NCBI GenBank assembly: GCA_936432065.2
Contig: OW386286.2
Span: 113,485,519-113,549,518 of the forward strand
Length of the DNA: 64,000 bases
Direction of reading: 5' to 3'
Source: Rutpela maculata
Lineage: Eukaryota; Arthropoda; Insecta; Coleoptera; Cerambycidae
Part shown: positions 1-11,854 of the stretch, in pieces
Position numbering within the stretch: position 1 is the stretch's first letter
How the letters are laid out: the number at the start of each line of letters is the position of its first letter
Position numbers and translations under genes: made by a program
The notes under the pieces: generated by a model
Databases searched by the model: none
Seen by the model: only the letters and a program-made list of their open reading frames with translations
Told to the model about the DNA's origin: nothing

Positions 1-59
1 TAGTGCATGTTGTTGACTTTTGTGGACTGCGTTGGTAAGCAGTAAGGTGGTGTGATATT

Positions 60-720
60 TTGTATTTTGGAAAATGGAAATGCCTATGAGGCGAAAAGTT
101 GCTATTGGTAAACAGGCACTCAGTGAACTTGGCTCATCCAACTGGGTCATCGAGCGGGCAGATGCTCTGGCCAGAGGGGGCTCCCAGAGGCCCTTACTGG
201 GCCCGGAGCCGGCCCTCGGCTACCCTAGATCAAACGCCAAGAAGTCAATAGAAAACTGGACTCGTTCCTGACTTCTGGGTCTCCTACGCGGGGCTCAGGC
301 AAGCGAAGTTCCTTATCTCGGGGCCCTTGCCGAAGCGAGCAGAACAAATCCTGCAACTAAGCAGGAAACATGTCAGAATCGTGGCAGGTCTTTTGACTGG
401 ACACGGCTCTTTCAGGAAACACCTGCACACTATAGTGGTGGTAGACAACCCCGACTGCAGGTTTTGTGGGGACAAGGAAGAAACTTCTGTCCACGTCCTA
501 ACTTCCTGCCCTAGTCTTATGAACTTGAGGCACAAACACTTCGGTATCGGTTTTCCGGTGCTGGAGGAAATAAGGAACGTCCCCATAGGTAGGATTCTGG
601 CCTTTGGATTAGAATCCGGCCTGAACGGGGGAACTCCATAATTTCGTAGCGGTAGCACAATGGGCCACAGGGCCTGAGTGCGGCGTCTTTAGGTTGGTCC
701 GCTAAAAGAAGAAGAAGAAA
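60..720 (+). pseudogene. 3' end of a non-LTR retrotransposon (RNase H / CCHC type)
   Basis: Two frames preserve the C-terminus of a reverse-transcriptase polyprotein. At 110-230 is RNase H-like ADALARGGSQRPLLGPEPAL. At 327-641 is the region following RNase H, with a CRFCGDKEETSVHVLTSC zinc knuckle (C-x2-C, H, C). A frameshift lies between about 265 and 320. This order is typical of I-group elements (I, R1 or LOA clades). The 3' tail ends in GAAGAAGAAGAAAAG near 706-722. The fragment is 5'-truncated, non-functional, and lies in a Hira intron in the same orientation as the gene. Confidence 0.75.
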
Positions 721-741
721 AGCAACTAAAAAACTGTATTA

Positions 742-1112
742 ATAACACAGTCACACACAAAAAATATGGTCAGTATCAGAAATCAGACCATAATTTTCCT
801 ATTTTTTTAAAATTATTTACATTACTGTCCTGACAGAGTTTAGCTACAGCTACTCCATCAGGCATACATAGACAACAACCATTCCCTGCGACATTGCCAT
901 TGGCCGCAGACGAGACTCAAACTCAGGAGAGATAACTGATAAACAATGTATCAATAACACAGCCACATGCAAAAAAATGTTCAATATCAGAAATCATTTC
1001 AATTGAGATCAAATTAAGCAATTTGAATATCAAGTTCGTACTATGTCAAAATATATAGGAAAATGATGATCTGATTTTGGTACAGGGCATTTTTTTTGTG
1101 TGGCTATGTGGC
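742..1112. repeat. AACACAG...A-run repeat, inverted pair plus extra copy
   Basis: A roughly 55-base sequence beginning CACAGTCACACACAAAAAA (742-800) recurs inverted at 1055-1112 and partially at 955-995. Related heads with AACACAGG, a pyrimidine triplet and an A-run occur at 2563, 15212 (inverted at 15644) and 53331, so this looks like the end of a dispersed TIR element family. Confidence 0.5.
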
Positions 1113-1510
1113 TTCGTTTGTGCTTTATTTAACTTGTCTAAATTTATACAACCATTATTGTTTTTACCTTGCATCTGGATTAACGTAAAAGTCTAAAAAA
1201 TATGAAGGAGACACTACTTTCATGTATACAGGCATTTTAATTTTTGCAAAAGAAAATCGCTCACCTATAGATGGGTGGGTAGCAGCATGAACACGTTCCA
1301 CTGTTTCTTCTGACATGTGAGGTCTTTCCGGACTTTTGCCTTTACATAAACACCTTGTCTTTTCAAGTTTTTTGTATCAGTCATAGTAGACTTGGCGGTA
1401 CATGACCAGTCAGGTGCAACGTTTTTAAAATGTATGCCAATCATATATATGAATGAAATTACCATGAATATGCCAGAAACGCAAATTTTAGGCAGTCGTA
1501 GCATGCCGAA

Positions 1511-1791
1511 GGGTGTGCAAATCAATTTTTTTTTGTTTTTTTTTCTTAATTTTAAAATGGATGCCAATAGTGCCAAACGAAAAGCCGTGAAAAAGAATCC
1601 AGCAGAAATTCACTGCAGTTTCCGCGCGCAAAACAACTCTTGATGCGCACATTAAATCGTAAAATTTTTTGGTGTTCTTGATTTTGGATGATTTTGATTT
1701 TGGATTTTTTTTCAAGGCTTTTCGTTTGGCACTATTGGCATCCATTTTAAAATTTAAAAAAAAAAAAACAAAAAAAATCGATTTGCACGCT
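1511..1791. repeat. Inverted repeat with ~90-base arms
   Basis: Arms 1511-1600 and 1702-1791 are near-identical in inverse orientation and share TGGATGCCAATAGTGCCAAA. The loop is about 100 bases. Either strand reads MDANSAKRKA, which is why both strands look coding. It is probably a small foldback element. No clear target duplication was seen. Confidence 0.7.
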
Positions 1792-2111
1792 CTTCTGCAC
1801 CAGTCTATAGATTGACTATCTAGTAGCTGGTGATTTTCTAAAACATGTTCGAATGACGTTGAACACCAGTTGCGGAGTTTTGGCAAATTTAAACACACGA
1901 TATGATTTCTCTGCAGCATTTGCAGCCTTCCTAGTTATTATGCTTGTGCAATACTACCAACTGTCTTATCGAAACTTCTACAGTTCCCAACCTAGCAGCG
2001 CAAGATTTATCTCGATAAAACAGATAACTTTTGTTTTATAAAACATTAAAAGTGTCTACTTCTTTTGTGGTAACCCTGTACAATATTAAGTATATGTTTA
2101 ACAAATTTTAG

Positions 2112-2399
2112 GGCGTAACATGGGACCCTGTTGGCAAATATATTGCTAGTCAATCAGATGATAAATCTTTAAGAATATGGAGGACATCTGATTGGGCTCA
2201 ACAAGAGGTTGTGACAGATCCATTTTTAGAATGCTCAGCCACTACACATGTTCTTAGGTTGTCTTGGTCCCCAGATGGACAATACTTAGTATCAGCGCAT
2301 GCAATGAATGGTGGTGGCCCTACAGCCCAGATTATTGAGAGGGAGGGGTGGAGACAAGATAAAGATTTTGTTGGACATAGAAAAGCTGTAACATGCGTA
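2112..2399 (+). CDS. Hira: Hira exon: WD repeats (TWDPVGKYIAS segment)
   Basis: This 288-base exon is in phase 0 at both ends and encodes 96 residues. It carries a WD blade (TWDPVGKYIASQSDDKSLRIW) followed by the very conserved HIRA segment with LRLSWSPDGQYLVSAHAMN and TAQIIEREGW, ending GHRKAVTCV. The acceptor is AAATTTTAG and the donor is GTA/GTAAGT at 2400. The last residues continue directly into the next exon (V then RFNSN), matching the family, where VRFN is contiguous. It contributes blades to the N-terminal beta-propeller that contacts ubinuclein. Identification is strong because the spacing and motifs are specific to HIRA rather than to WD proteins in general. Confidence 0.96.
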
Positions 2400-2654
2400 G
2401 TAAGTCACTTTTTTTTTTTTGAAAAACTGTTTTAAGTTATGAGTTGAGCTTTTTAATTCTTAATAATCCCTAGGTAGGTTACTACTGGGGATTTTTATTT
2501 CAATAAATAAGAAGTAAATAATGACTTTTGTAAAACAGTTTTGTAATGACGAATTGTAGGTCAATAACACAGGCCCACAAAAAAAAGTGGTCTGTGCTGG
2601 GGTACTGACCAAACCTATTCTTTGAGCCACTAAACACGAATCTGACCTTAGCCC

Positions 2655-4100
2655 TTCATCCCTTAGCTCTTGAACAGCAAAACTTTTAGCCGTAAAACCC
2701 AACGACTCTGGGGATTCAATACAAGCAAATTAGGAAATCTTAACTGAGGATTTCAGTGAGAATGTAATTTTGGAAGTGGATTCAGGTGATTTCTGTTTAA
2801 GTGACTTCATTTGATCTCTTGCTTTTGCGAACTGTTTTATCTTACGATATCAAGGAAGGTGGGATGAGCATATGACTTTTGTTGGATGTTGAAGAGGGAA
2901 CATGTGATGTAGAGCAAGAAATGTAAAAGAAATCTGTTACATAGGTCTGTAACGAATCTTATGATTACAATTGATTTAAATTAAAGAATAGCAAACATTA
3001 TCTTGAGATATTTATATTCACAAATTTATTAATTTTGCAAACAAATCTTACAAACAAATTTACTAGGGATAGATTCGACGTATTTACTTTTCTTTACCAA
3101 TTATATTTTCATAATATAATATTGTTTAAGAGACCTTCTCTGGTCTAAGCTATACAAATAAATAACATGACCTAAATAATTCTTAATCTTACCAACTAAT
3201 AAAACATTATAAAAGAATACACACTCACCCTTAAAATCCCTCGGTGTTGGCCAACAATCGTTTAAAATAGTACATTAAATTACATCTACTTACTATATTT
3301 GATTCTAAATAAAATATAAATAACGAGTTTCTGTTGTTTTACAGTGTTCCCCTTATTTGAACTATATGAATAAAGTTTTGTTAAAAGAAAGTTTGAATAG
3401 TTATTATATCTGGTAATTAAACTGTTTAATATTAATTGATAATGTTAATTATATGAATTGTTGTACGTAATTATTCAACGGCAAAACGGCTTATGTGGGT
3501 CTCCTGTCGCAGCAATTATTTGTGCCCGTGTATCATATCTCAGAAACCATGTCTCTTAGCATTCATGACACGCCTATACTGTTTCCTTCTTAATTTACAA
3601 TCCTTGTCTATTATTCCTATTATTGAAAGAAAAACGTACCTATATTGAAATCTATATATATTTTTAATATTACTATTTTAAACTTACCAGCTTCAGTTTG
3701 ATCATCACCACTTTAAACAATTATTTAACTTTCAAATATTTAACTGATAATAATTCAAATATTATTAATAATTTTCAAATGTAATTAACTCGCTCGGCCG
3801 TTGATAGGCCGCGACTCCGCGGTCTCGACGGCGGTCTTGCTCTACCAACCAATATGTTTTTTTTTCTTTTCTTTTTTTTTTAATTATGACCAGTGGCGTA
3901 GCACAGGTCATTACAGGTCGTTCGAAGATAAAAGTGTTCGCAAAAGCAAGAAGTCAAATGAAGTCACCTGGAAAGATACTCCACTTCCAAAGTTACATTC
4001 TCACTGAATCTCCAATTAAGATTCCCTAATTTGCTTTTATTGAATCCTCAGAATCATGGAGTTATACGGCTAACATTTTTGGTGTTCAAGAGCTAAGGGG
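2655..4100. repeat. Diverged inverted repeat arms around 1.1 kb of AT-rich sequence
   Basis: About 190 bases at 2655-2850 reappear inverted at 3915-4100 (shared words include CTTGCTTTTGCGAAC, CAGTGAGAATGTAA and AAGCAAATTAGG). The arms are diverged, so the element is old. The interior (2860-3900) is AT-rich with no coding potential that I recognise, apart from a GC-richer patch at 3792-3850. Confidence 0.6.
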
Positions 4101-4700
4101 GCTACTCGATTTCAAGATCCCGAGAACATACTCTCATGAATTCCCCTGTTCAGATTCTTCACATTCTTCTGTTATATTCCCAGAATTATGCAGTTGTGGG
4201 TTTACGGTGTTACTGGGTTTTGTAGTAGAAGGGTTTGCTGCGGGAATAGGGAATTGGCTTACTTGGTAACAAGGTTCCCAATCTAATTGATTCCCCAATT
4301 GAGAGAATAGAATAGAATACGGTTTATTGTGCCTCCTATTTTTTCATTGAATCGTCAGGGCAATGGGATTATTGCCGCTGAAGAGCTATGGTGCAATATG
4401 GTGCTTATTCCAAGGTTCTAATGTCACAATGGCACAAATCACCCTACTTAGAATCTCAATTTTTTCTGTTGGATCTTCAGAGTTAAGGGATTATGGGATC
4501 ATGAGGTTGTGGATGTATGATACTCAAGCACAAGGATCCGAGGATCTCATTAACTCCCCAATCAAGATTCCCCACTGTTTTCATCGGATTCTATAGGTAA
4601 TGGGGTTGAGTGGTTATGGGGTTAAGAAGTTATGGGGTTTTACGGTTTCCTTTGAGTTATGTGGTCAATACTGAAGTGCCACAATGCTATTAGGTTAAAG
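4010..4700. repeat. Degenerate short direct repeats
   Basis: Variants of CCCAATTAAGATTCCC followed by GAATCCTCAG and TATGGGGTTA recur several times (near 4010, 4130, 4280, 4350, 4555 and 4610). Units are irregular and diverged. A GAATAGAATAGAATA stretch at 4303-4320 followed by GGTTTATTGTG looks like a reversed retroelement tail. Confidence 0.4.
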
Positions 4701-4739
4701 TTTTAAAACTGAATGACTTTGGGAGACTCATTTAAATGA

Positions 4740-6740
4740 GCTGGGTAAGCACCCAACCAGCAAATTTATTTTATAATTTAAATGTTATGCGATTATTTTG
4801 TTTTATTGTAATTTTATTAATGCTTCTAAAATGCTAATTGATTATATTATAGCTACAGAAAACACTATTTGGTTGTCTGCAACTGAACTGTTTTATAAAT
4901 TTATCCTTAAAACGCTTTAACAGCAAAATTCTAAAATATCTTATAAAGCAGTTAAGAAATTATTTTAGAAACGTTTCCATGACTAAGCCATAAAACATTT
5001 CAGCTTATAAAACTAAATAATTTTATAGTAACGTTCGGCAGTATTTTCAGCACCATTATAAATATATATTAAAATTATTTTATAGTTGTTTCCTATTATC
5101 TTATAAGACAATTATATTAAAGCACTATTTGGGACAGTTTTGCTATTGAAGTAAATTGTTTTTCCAGAGTCTGCAACATAATTATTATATAGCGTTGCAA
5201 TCTACTGCAATATGGCAACGGCAATAAAGTAGTTACGAAATAAAATTGTTTACGTGAACATAAAAATGCTGCTGTTAACTATGCAATAAAATATATTTCA
5301 AACAATTGATTTCCTGTGTCAGCTGTGTATTTATATTTCATCAGAACTTATGCCTAAGACTAAGCAGACTGGTGTAGATTGTACGTGCTAAAATAGAAAT
5401 TAAAAATATCAGATTTAGGACAATGGAAAAAATTAGGTAATTTTTACTGTCTCAGTGGCTGCATTTACAACACAATTCTAACATATTTATTATTAAAAAC
5501 ATATACATGAAAAACAACAAACAGCTGTTTTCTGAGATGAAGTGGGCTCTAACTAAATGAGCAGAAACCGTATTGGAAGATTTTACTTTACACGTATAAT
5601 TTTTCAAATTTTAAATTTCGTTTTTATCTCTATAATATCTAACAGTAAATATATTTGTCTGCCTGGCAGAAAGTGTGCACAACATGAGAAACTTTTTTTG
5701 TTAGTGAATTATCAGAAAATTCTATCTTTTATAAAAAGTTCTGCATGAAGAAAAATTAATTCCAATACTACAAAAAACCTTACCAATCCCAAGGTTATCC
5801 GCCATTAATCAAAATTGCATGCATTTTCGTCGCTTCTTATTTGAACTGTCCTTTCTTACCTCTATATTCAAAGGATCAACCCAACCCTAATCTAACTGTC
5901 ATTCTTAAATTATTTATTTTTTCATTTAATTTAGGAATTTTTCTTGCTTTAATTAACTAACAGAAATTTTTCAAGCACTAGGGAGATTACTAGTGAAAAT
6001 TTTCATAAAATGAGCAAGGGTGTTAACGGTAGTAGTTACAATAAATTACAGTTTTTATCAAACTGATTGTTCCAGTCATTTTTACAGATATTTTCGTTCG
6101 CTTATAAGTAATAACAAAAACGGAAAATAAGACACTCGTGAAAAAAAATTGTTATATTTTTCATTTAAGACACGGCCTTGTCACAAGACCGTCACCGACA
6201 CATTATTTTATAGATGTTTTGTAAGAATCGCCTATAGTTTAATTATCTTAAACTGCTTGTATTTAACACAAAGTATTTTATAGAAGGAAGCTATTTCATG
6301 AGACCAGCGTAAATATGACAAGACATAAGAAGTTTAGAAATCACATTTTTATTAATATTTATGGCAATTAATACGTGCTAATTATAAAATCATGATTATT
6401 AAAACAAATTGGCATTAAATTTCATTGCAAAAAATTTTAAAATGTGAAATCGATTTTTATAAAATTCCAAAAATTATTAGAAACCGTCAGTAAACATGAG
6501 GGGCACTTAAAATTCATCAAAAACACATGGCATAACTCACAGTAGAATTTTCTTCGCAGCAAAAATTGCAAGCAGTATGGGTTAACACGTCTCTAAAATA
6601 ATTATTAAGTAAGTTCTTATCCATTATCCAGTAAAATCACTGAAAGCTTGGTATTTTAGAGATCAGCATTTTATATATATAATATAAAAAAACCTGACAT
6701 ACTGGGGAAAAATCAAGGTCAAAATACAAGAGATAGGTGT
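4740..6740. other. AT-rich intron, no gene recognised
   Basis: This 2-kb intronic stretch of Hira has only short open frames without similarity or coding character. No TIRs, tRNA-like boxes or retroelement motifs were recognised. Confidence 0.6.
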
Positions 6741-6749
6741 GGTTAATAC

Positions 6750-8877
6750 CAGAGCTGGGCGAGCACTGCTAAAAAGTGCTCGCGAGCACTAAGCTCTAAG
6801 CACTCAAAAAAAGTGCTTTATTTTTTCGAGCACTAATCACTGTTAATAGTGTAGTGCTCGCGATTACTAAGCACTCTGAAAAAGTGCTTTAAATTCAGGA
6901 GCACTAAGCATTTTTTAAAAATTTAAATAATGGAGTATCTGTTGATTGAGGCTAGAATTTCATTGAATGTATGTGTTGTTTATAAAGAAAAAGGTCAACA
7001 AAAACAACCTAGAAAGAAATTGAGAGATTTTTGAGAGGAAATATGTTACAGGAAACGGTTGTGTCTAGTTCCAATGAAAGTTCAGATGTGAAATTTAAAC
7101 GTCGGCGTCGTATCTCAAAGTTGATATTTTTGCTAAAATTATGATTAAAATAATTAAATTGAACCAAAGTGCATAATAACATGATAACAAAACATCAATC
7201 GAATAGAAATATTATCTATTTTTTTATTTTTCATGTTTCTTTAATTCATTTTTACTTCCACATCCAGTAGAAGTACAGTAACGCAAAAAAAAAATAATTT
7301 TATTGTTCAGATAGGCTTAGAATGTCATAAAACGTCGAGATTTTAAGTTTGATAAAAAAAATTCTGTCTGTCGTCAGTCTGTCTGTATCTTTTCTTGTGC
7401 GCACGTTTACTCTGGAACAGTTTAAGATATATATTGACTTGAAATTTGGTACAAGTATGTATTTTAACAAGATCTGGAACTAGATTATATTTTGATCTTA
7501 TTTCTTTGAAGGGTTGGGGGATAAATTGGGGTATATAGGTAAATGAAGCAATAAGAGTCCGTAAAATTGAAATTTAGTATTTATAAAGGAAGTTAAGGTC
7601 TCAAAAAATTTTTTGGCATTAGCCACCTCCATTACTACCCTCACTCCATTCTTAAAGGGGGTGAAAAAAATAACATTGTAATTTGGCGTGTATACAAGAT
7701 CCTAAAAAATTTTTTTACTTCATCCAAAAATACTACCTTTAAGATTCAACGTTAAAATTTCATATCTGACCTTTTGTTGACATTAGAAACAACTTTTTCC
7801 TGTAACAATCTCCTCTCAAAATACTTATACTTTACTTTTGGCACAAATTCATGTTTCCTTATTTGTTAACCATCCTGTACGTTATTTCGAAATTCTGGCT
7901 ATAGCTTTTCAGAGTAAGCAAAACATTTTATGAAGAGTGCCTTTTTCTCTAAAAATGCAAATTAACAAAGATTGCAAGTATAGTTAGGTGTTAGGTCCGT
8001 CCGGGGATACACCGTAATACTGCATACTATTCTGATTTTCACCTTGGTGGAGAATTATTTTTTGATGAAAGAGACAATTTATCACTATCACATCTCACAT
8101 CATGCTTTTAGATAGAGAGTAGGAGGGTACACCATTTGTACTTTTGACTAGAACAGAATATAGTTAATAATGTGATAAATGATCAGCTATAAAGGTATCT
8201 TTACGTGAATTTGGCAAGTATGCTTATTTTGCTTGTAATGGAAAATGTAACATAATATGATGACTGATCATGAAAGAGGAAACCATCATTGACTTGCCAC
8301 ACACCAATTTAGAAAAAATTGTTTGAGACTATTTTGAAAAAGTAATGATGAAAACAATTTATTATAAAGCATTTTCTTAAGAATTATTATTATTGCATGA
8401 GATCTGATGTAAATCAAATTTTGATGTAATTAATTATATATTTTTTCTTCGTCATAAAATAAATTCTCTTTAGTCTAAAAATTTTTTTCTAAATTGGGTG
8501 CGAATTCACAAATTTCATGCAGAAATGATTCTTTATTTGCGAAAATTTTAAAGTATTCACGAGTCATAAAGTGCTCGGGAGCTTTTTGGAGTGCTCGCAA
8601 GCATTTTAGTGCTCGCAAGCACTTTAATGCTTAATGCTTATGAGCCTTTTCGAGTACTTTCGAATGCTCCCGAGCACTAAAGTGCTTACGAGTCTTTTTT
8701 TGAGTGCTCGCGAGCACTTTGCGGGATTACTAAGCACTAAGCCCTTTCGCAAAGTGCTCGAAGCCCTAAGCACTAAGCACCGATTTTAAGAAGTGCTCTT
8801 AAGCACAGTGCTCCCGAGCACAAAAGTGCTTAGAGAGCTTAGACAAGCACTAAGCACAGTGCTTAGGAACGGCTCTG
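6750..8877. mobile_element. hAT-like non-autonomous element 1 (AGTGCT palindrome arrays)
   Basis: The ends are CAGAGCTGGGCGAGCAC (left) and the reverse complement of GTGCTTAGGAACGGCTCTG (right), an imperfect TIR. Flanks GTTAATAC (6742-6749) and TTTAGTAC (8878-8885) match at 6 of 8 positions, fitting an aged 8-bp hAT target duplication. Both subterminal regions (6755-6915 and 8570-8870) are filled with AGTGCT/AGCACT words, including the exact 16-base palindrome AGTGCTCGCGAGCACT at 6775-6790 and 8703-8718. No transposase is seen. A copy of repeat family F1 is nested at 7252-7725. Confidence 0.75.
7252..7725 (+). mobile_element. Helitron-like (HINE/DINE-1 type) repeat F1, copy a
   Basis: This is a + strand, 3'-truncated copy. 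It starts with the terminal hairpin ACTTCCAC...GAAGT and a T-rich spacer, then AACGTCGAGATTTTAAG, a GTCTGTCTGT core (about 7365-7390), the GATATTGACTTGAAATTTGG-like block and GGGTTGGGGG. The hairpin plus GTCT core resembles the DINE-1/mini-me group (inference). Confidence 0.7.
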
Positions 8878-9269
8878 TTTAGTACCCTTGACCAACTAAA
8901 ATTTCAGAAATCACTAATTTATAGTCAACTTTTATAAATGGCAACATCTTTTTAGAAACCAGCAGTTAAGTACTAATTTTCACAACAAATCCATTGATAA
9001 CTTGAAATCGAAAATCGGTTTGATATTAAATAAACCTACACAAAAATTTTCTGTTCCATTAGTGATTAAGTATTAATTACAGATTTGTGCGTTTTAAATC
9101 AATAAAAAAATTTTATACTGTTGGCATTTTTTTTGGAAAATTAAAAATAAAAAGAATTTCCCTCTTGTAAATTCAATCCAGGCATATACTGTAGAAACTA
9201 TTGTTCAGACAATCAGGTATACTTTGTAGCTTTCAGAAATTGTTAAACATAAAAGTCTATATTTTTCAG

Positions 9270-9551
9270 AGATTTAATTCAAACATATTAAAAAAACAGG
9301 CACCAGGTGGCCCAAAAATGACGCAGTATTGTTGCTGTGCAATAGGATCAAGGGATAGATCCATTAGTGTATGGTTGACGTCTCTTAAAAGGCCTTTAGT
9401 TGTAATAAAAGATCTTTTTGATGACAGTGTCCTCGACATATCTTGGAGCAGTAATGGTTTGTATTTACTGGCTTGTTCTTGGGATGGTACGGTGGCATGT
9501 GTCACATTTAGCCAAGAAGAAATTGGTACACCTTTGTCAATGGATGAGAAG
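9270..9551 (+). CDS. Hira: Hira exon: WD repeats (CCCAIGSRDRSISVW segment)
   Basis: This 282-base exon (94 codons, phase 0/0) follows acceptor TATTTTTCAG. It begins RFNSNILKK and includes YCCCAIGSRDRSISVWLT, KRPLVVI, LFDDSVLDISWSSNGLYLL and DGTVACVTFSQEEIG, all hallmarks of the last HIRA propeller blades. It ends SMDEK before donor GTAATG at 9552, a weaker donor lacking the +5 G. It is bracketed by opposite-strand copies of one dispersed repeat (7252-7725 and 9991-10186), which could pair in the pre-mRNA. Confidence 0.96.
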
Positions 9552-9990
9552 GTAATGTATCTTTGGAGATTATCATAATAAAAATATTTATTCATGTAGT
9601 CACCCACAATAGATCATACCCAGAATTTATTCACTGCTAATTTCATTCTTAAAATTTTCTTCTGGGATATAACTAGAGCCAGAATCATAGCGATAAATTC
9701 CACTTCTTTTATTTAAATATAATGTTGAATAAAAACTGAATAAAAACTTTTCGAATAATATAAAAATGATGTAATGATGAAATATTCATTGCCAGCTAAA
9801 ATTAATTTTTGGTAATAAATTTAACCTAAAAATGGTAACATATTTTATGAACACGTAATAGACATCTAATAAATAATAAAACACTTTTGATAAACAATAT
9901 ACATAATTTCTGGTTTTGTATTTAGAATAACTGAAGTGGTTTAATCGAAATAAGTAATGGATTTGTAAAAGGCATAATAACACTAAATAC

Positions 9991-10186
9991 GTGTACTAAA
10001 TTTCAAGTCAATATCTTAAATGGTTTCAGGGCAAACAAAAAAAAGTTACAAACAGACCGACAGGCAGACATTTTATTTTGCTCAAACTTAAAATCTCGAC
10101 GTTTCATGACATTCTAAGCCTATTTGAACAATAAAAATTTAATTTTTTTTTTTGTGTTACTATACTTCCACTGGATGTGGAAGTAA
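9991..10186 (-). mobile_element. HINE-like repeat F1, copy b (5' part, minus strand)
   Basis: This is an inverted partial copy containing the GTCT-core region (as AGACCGACAGGCAGAC), CTTAAAATCTCGACGTTTC and the terminal hairpin ACTTCCACTGGATGTGGAAGT's two stem halves at 10164-10184. Its opposite orientation to copy a places exon 9270-9551 between complementary sequences. Confidence 0.75.
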
Positions 10187-10599
10187 TTAAGTAAAAACAT
10201 GCAATAAGCTGTCAACACTGCAAAAGTAGATTTCATAAAAAGAAATCAGGTAGGTGCTATTGCTGGTCTATTACATGTGATTGTGAGGAATACATCGGTA
10301 CATGCTAAATTATTGAAAACAGTTTGTCCCCCTAGATAGACTTCTGTATTTTTGACCAGAGTCATATTCCGATAAGACAATCACATAAAATACACAACAA
10401 ATTTTTCCCATGATTGAATTTACTGCAAAAACTGATCAAATGTAGTTCAAACGGTTCTTGAAATATTAAGAAAAATTCCAATTTTGAGTGTCCAGTTCAA
10501 AAGGCCCTCTAGCTCCCTTAATAAAGGATTCTCACCGACGAGGAATCCAAGAAGGAAATTAAAACCAGCATCGAAATGAGGAAAATAGAAGTACTCTGC

Positions 10600-11540
10600 G
10601 CAAAGCTGATGCACGTAAAATTCTTTCGCGACCTTGACTGACCAGCAGTAAACAAAAAGACATCTATGCACTGGCTGAACAGAAGCAGAAAGTTTAATAG
10701 TAGCAGTGCAGGGCCAAGCACTAAATACCAGATACCACCAAAGGATGATCTTGAAACAGCCAGTTGACAGCAAGTGTAGGATGTGCGGCCTAGCAGAAAA
10801 GCATGTCAGTCACATGGTGGCTGGATGTACTATGCTGGCACCATCGGAGTATACTCACTGACACAACAGAGTTGCCAGATATCTCCACTCGGTCATGTGC
10901 AAGCATTTCGATATATCAGTACCAGAAAAATATGAATATGTCCCTCAGAAGGTTGTCAATACCAACGACGTCACAATTATGTGGGACTTGCCGATAATAA
11001 CAGACAGAGAAATTCGCGCAAATCGACCAGACATTGTCATGCACAATAAAAAGGAGAAGTCCTGTTTGCTGATCGATGTATCCATCCCAAATGACATAAA
11101 TATAATGCTCAAGGAATCAAGGAAACAGAAAAGTTGAGCAAGTGCAAAGACCTCCAAATAGAAGTTAGCAGAATGTGGAATGCAAAGACCACAGTCGTGC
11201 CAGTAATTGTAGGAGCCCTTGAAACTGTCAAGAAGGGTCATGACCGGAGCCTACAACAACTGCCTGGTCAACCGAGCGCACAAGGAGTGCAGTAGATCAC
11301 ACTATTGGGAACAGCGCATATTTTAAGGAAAGTCCTGGACTAGGTGTCTCTGTGATCCTTTGTTGGGGATGTTGGAGCAGACATCATCAACGTTACATAA
11401 AGGGCCTAAAAACCTGGAACGGGTTTCAACAGAACCAATCTCAAACGTGTGCGAAGGATCGGTGAATAGTTTCCAGCTATTGCTGAGAAAGTGTGTCGTC
11501 GCTAAGTCTAGGATAATAATAATAATAGTAATAATAATTT
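10600..11540 (+). pseudogene. 3' part of a non-LTR retrotransposon with restriction-like endonuclease
   Basis: Frames spanning about 10745-11290 read CRMCGLAEKHVSHMVAGC (CCHC knuckle, 10774-10830), then RPDIVMHNKKEKSCLLIDVS (11023-11085), the PD...K...D signature of the restriction-like endonuclease of R2/R4/NeSL-type elements. After a frameshift near 11130 come IEVSRMWNAKTTVVPVIVGA and, at the C-terminus, LLGTAHILRKVLD. The element ends in an AAT-rich tail (11512-11540), as expected of a target-primed insertion. It is 5'-truncated and dead through frameshifts and stops. The exact clade is uncertain. Confidence 0.75.
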
Positions 11541-11576
11541 ATAAGAACATATGCGAAAGTCAACAAAAATGTAAAA

Positions 11577-11640
11577 AACCGCCGCCCAAGGAATTACTAC
11601 TACCACATCCAGATTTTCTATCCAAGTTTCTCATAATGAA
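11577..11640 (-). repeat. HINE-like repeat F1, copy c (3' terminal fragment)
   Basis: Only the 3' end is present in inverse orientation: CCGCCGCCCAAGGAATTACT, then CACATCCAGATTTTCTATCC. It is followed at 11641-11690 by a piece of the foldback family found at 13975-14020 (TACAATATTTGGATAGGA), so two repeats are fused here. Confidence 0.6.
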
Positions 11641-11854
11641 AAAATTTCCTACAATTTTGTTCCTATACAATATTTGGATAGGAGTTGTACGGGAGGCAGC
11701 ATGCATTTTTTTCGAGGAATTTTATACCGAATAAATTTCATTTTTATGAGTTGATTAATATTCAATAATCAGTCAAATGAGCGTCAGTCGCCGCACCCGC
11801 GGTGGAGCTAGATGTGACAGCATGTTAAAGTTGAAAAAAAAATTGTGCTACGAG

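Noticed and set aside
284..658. 124-codon minus frame at the window start
   Set aside because: Antisense shadow of the retrotransposon C-terminus with its zinc knuckle.
1392..1919. Lysine-rich frames with MDANSAKRKA on both strands
   Set aside because: They read the two arms of one inverted repeat, with no family similarity.
2930..3860. Possible solo LTR (TGTAACG... start, GC-rich end)
   Set aside because: No second LTR, primer site, matching TG/CA ends or target duplication, and it lies between inverted-repeat arms.
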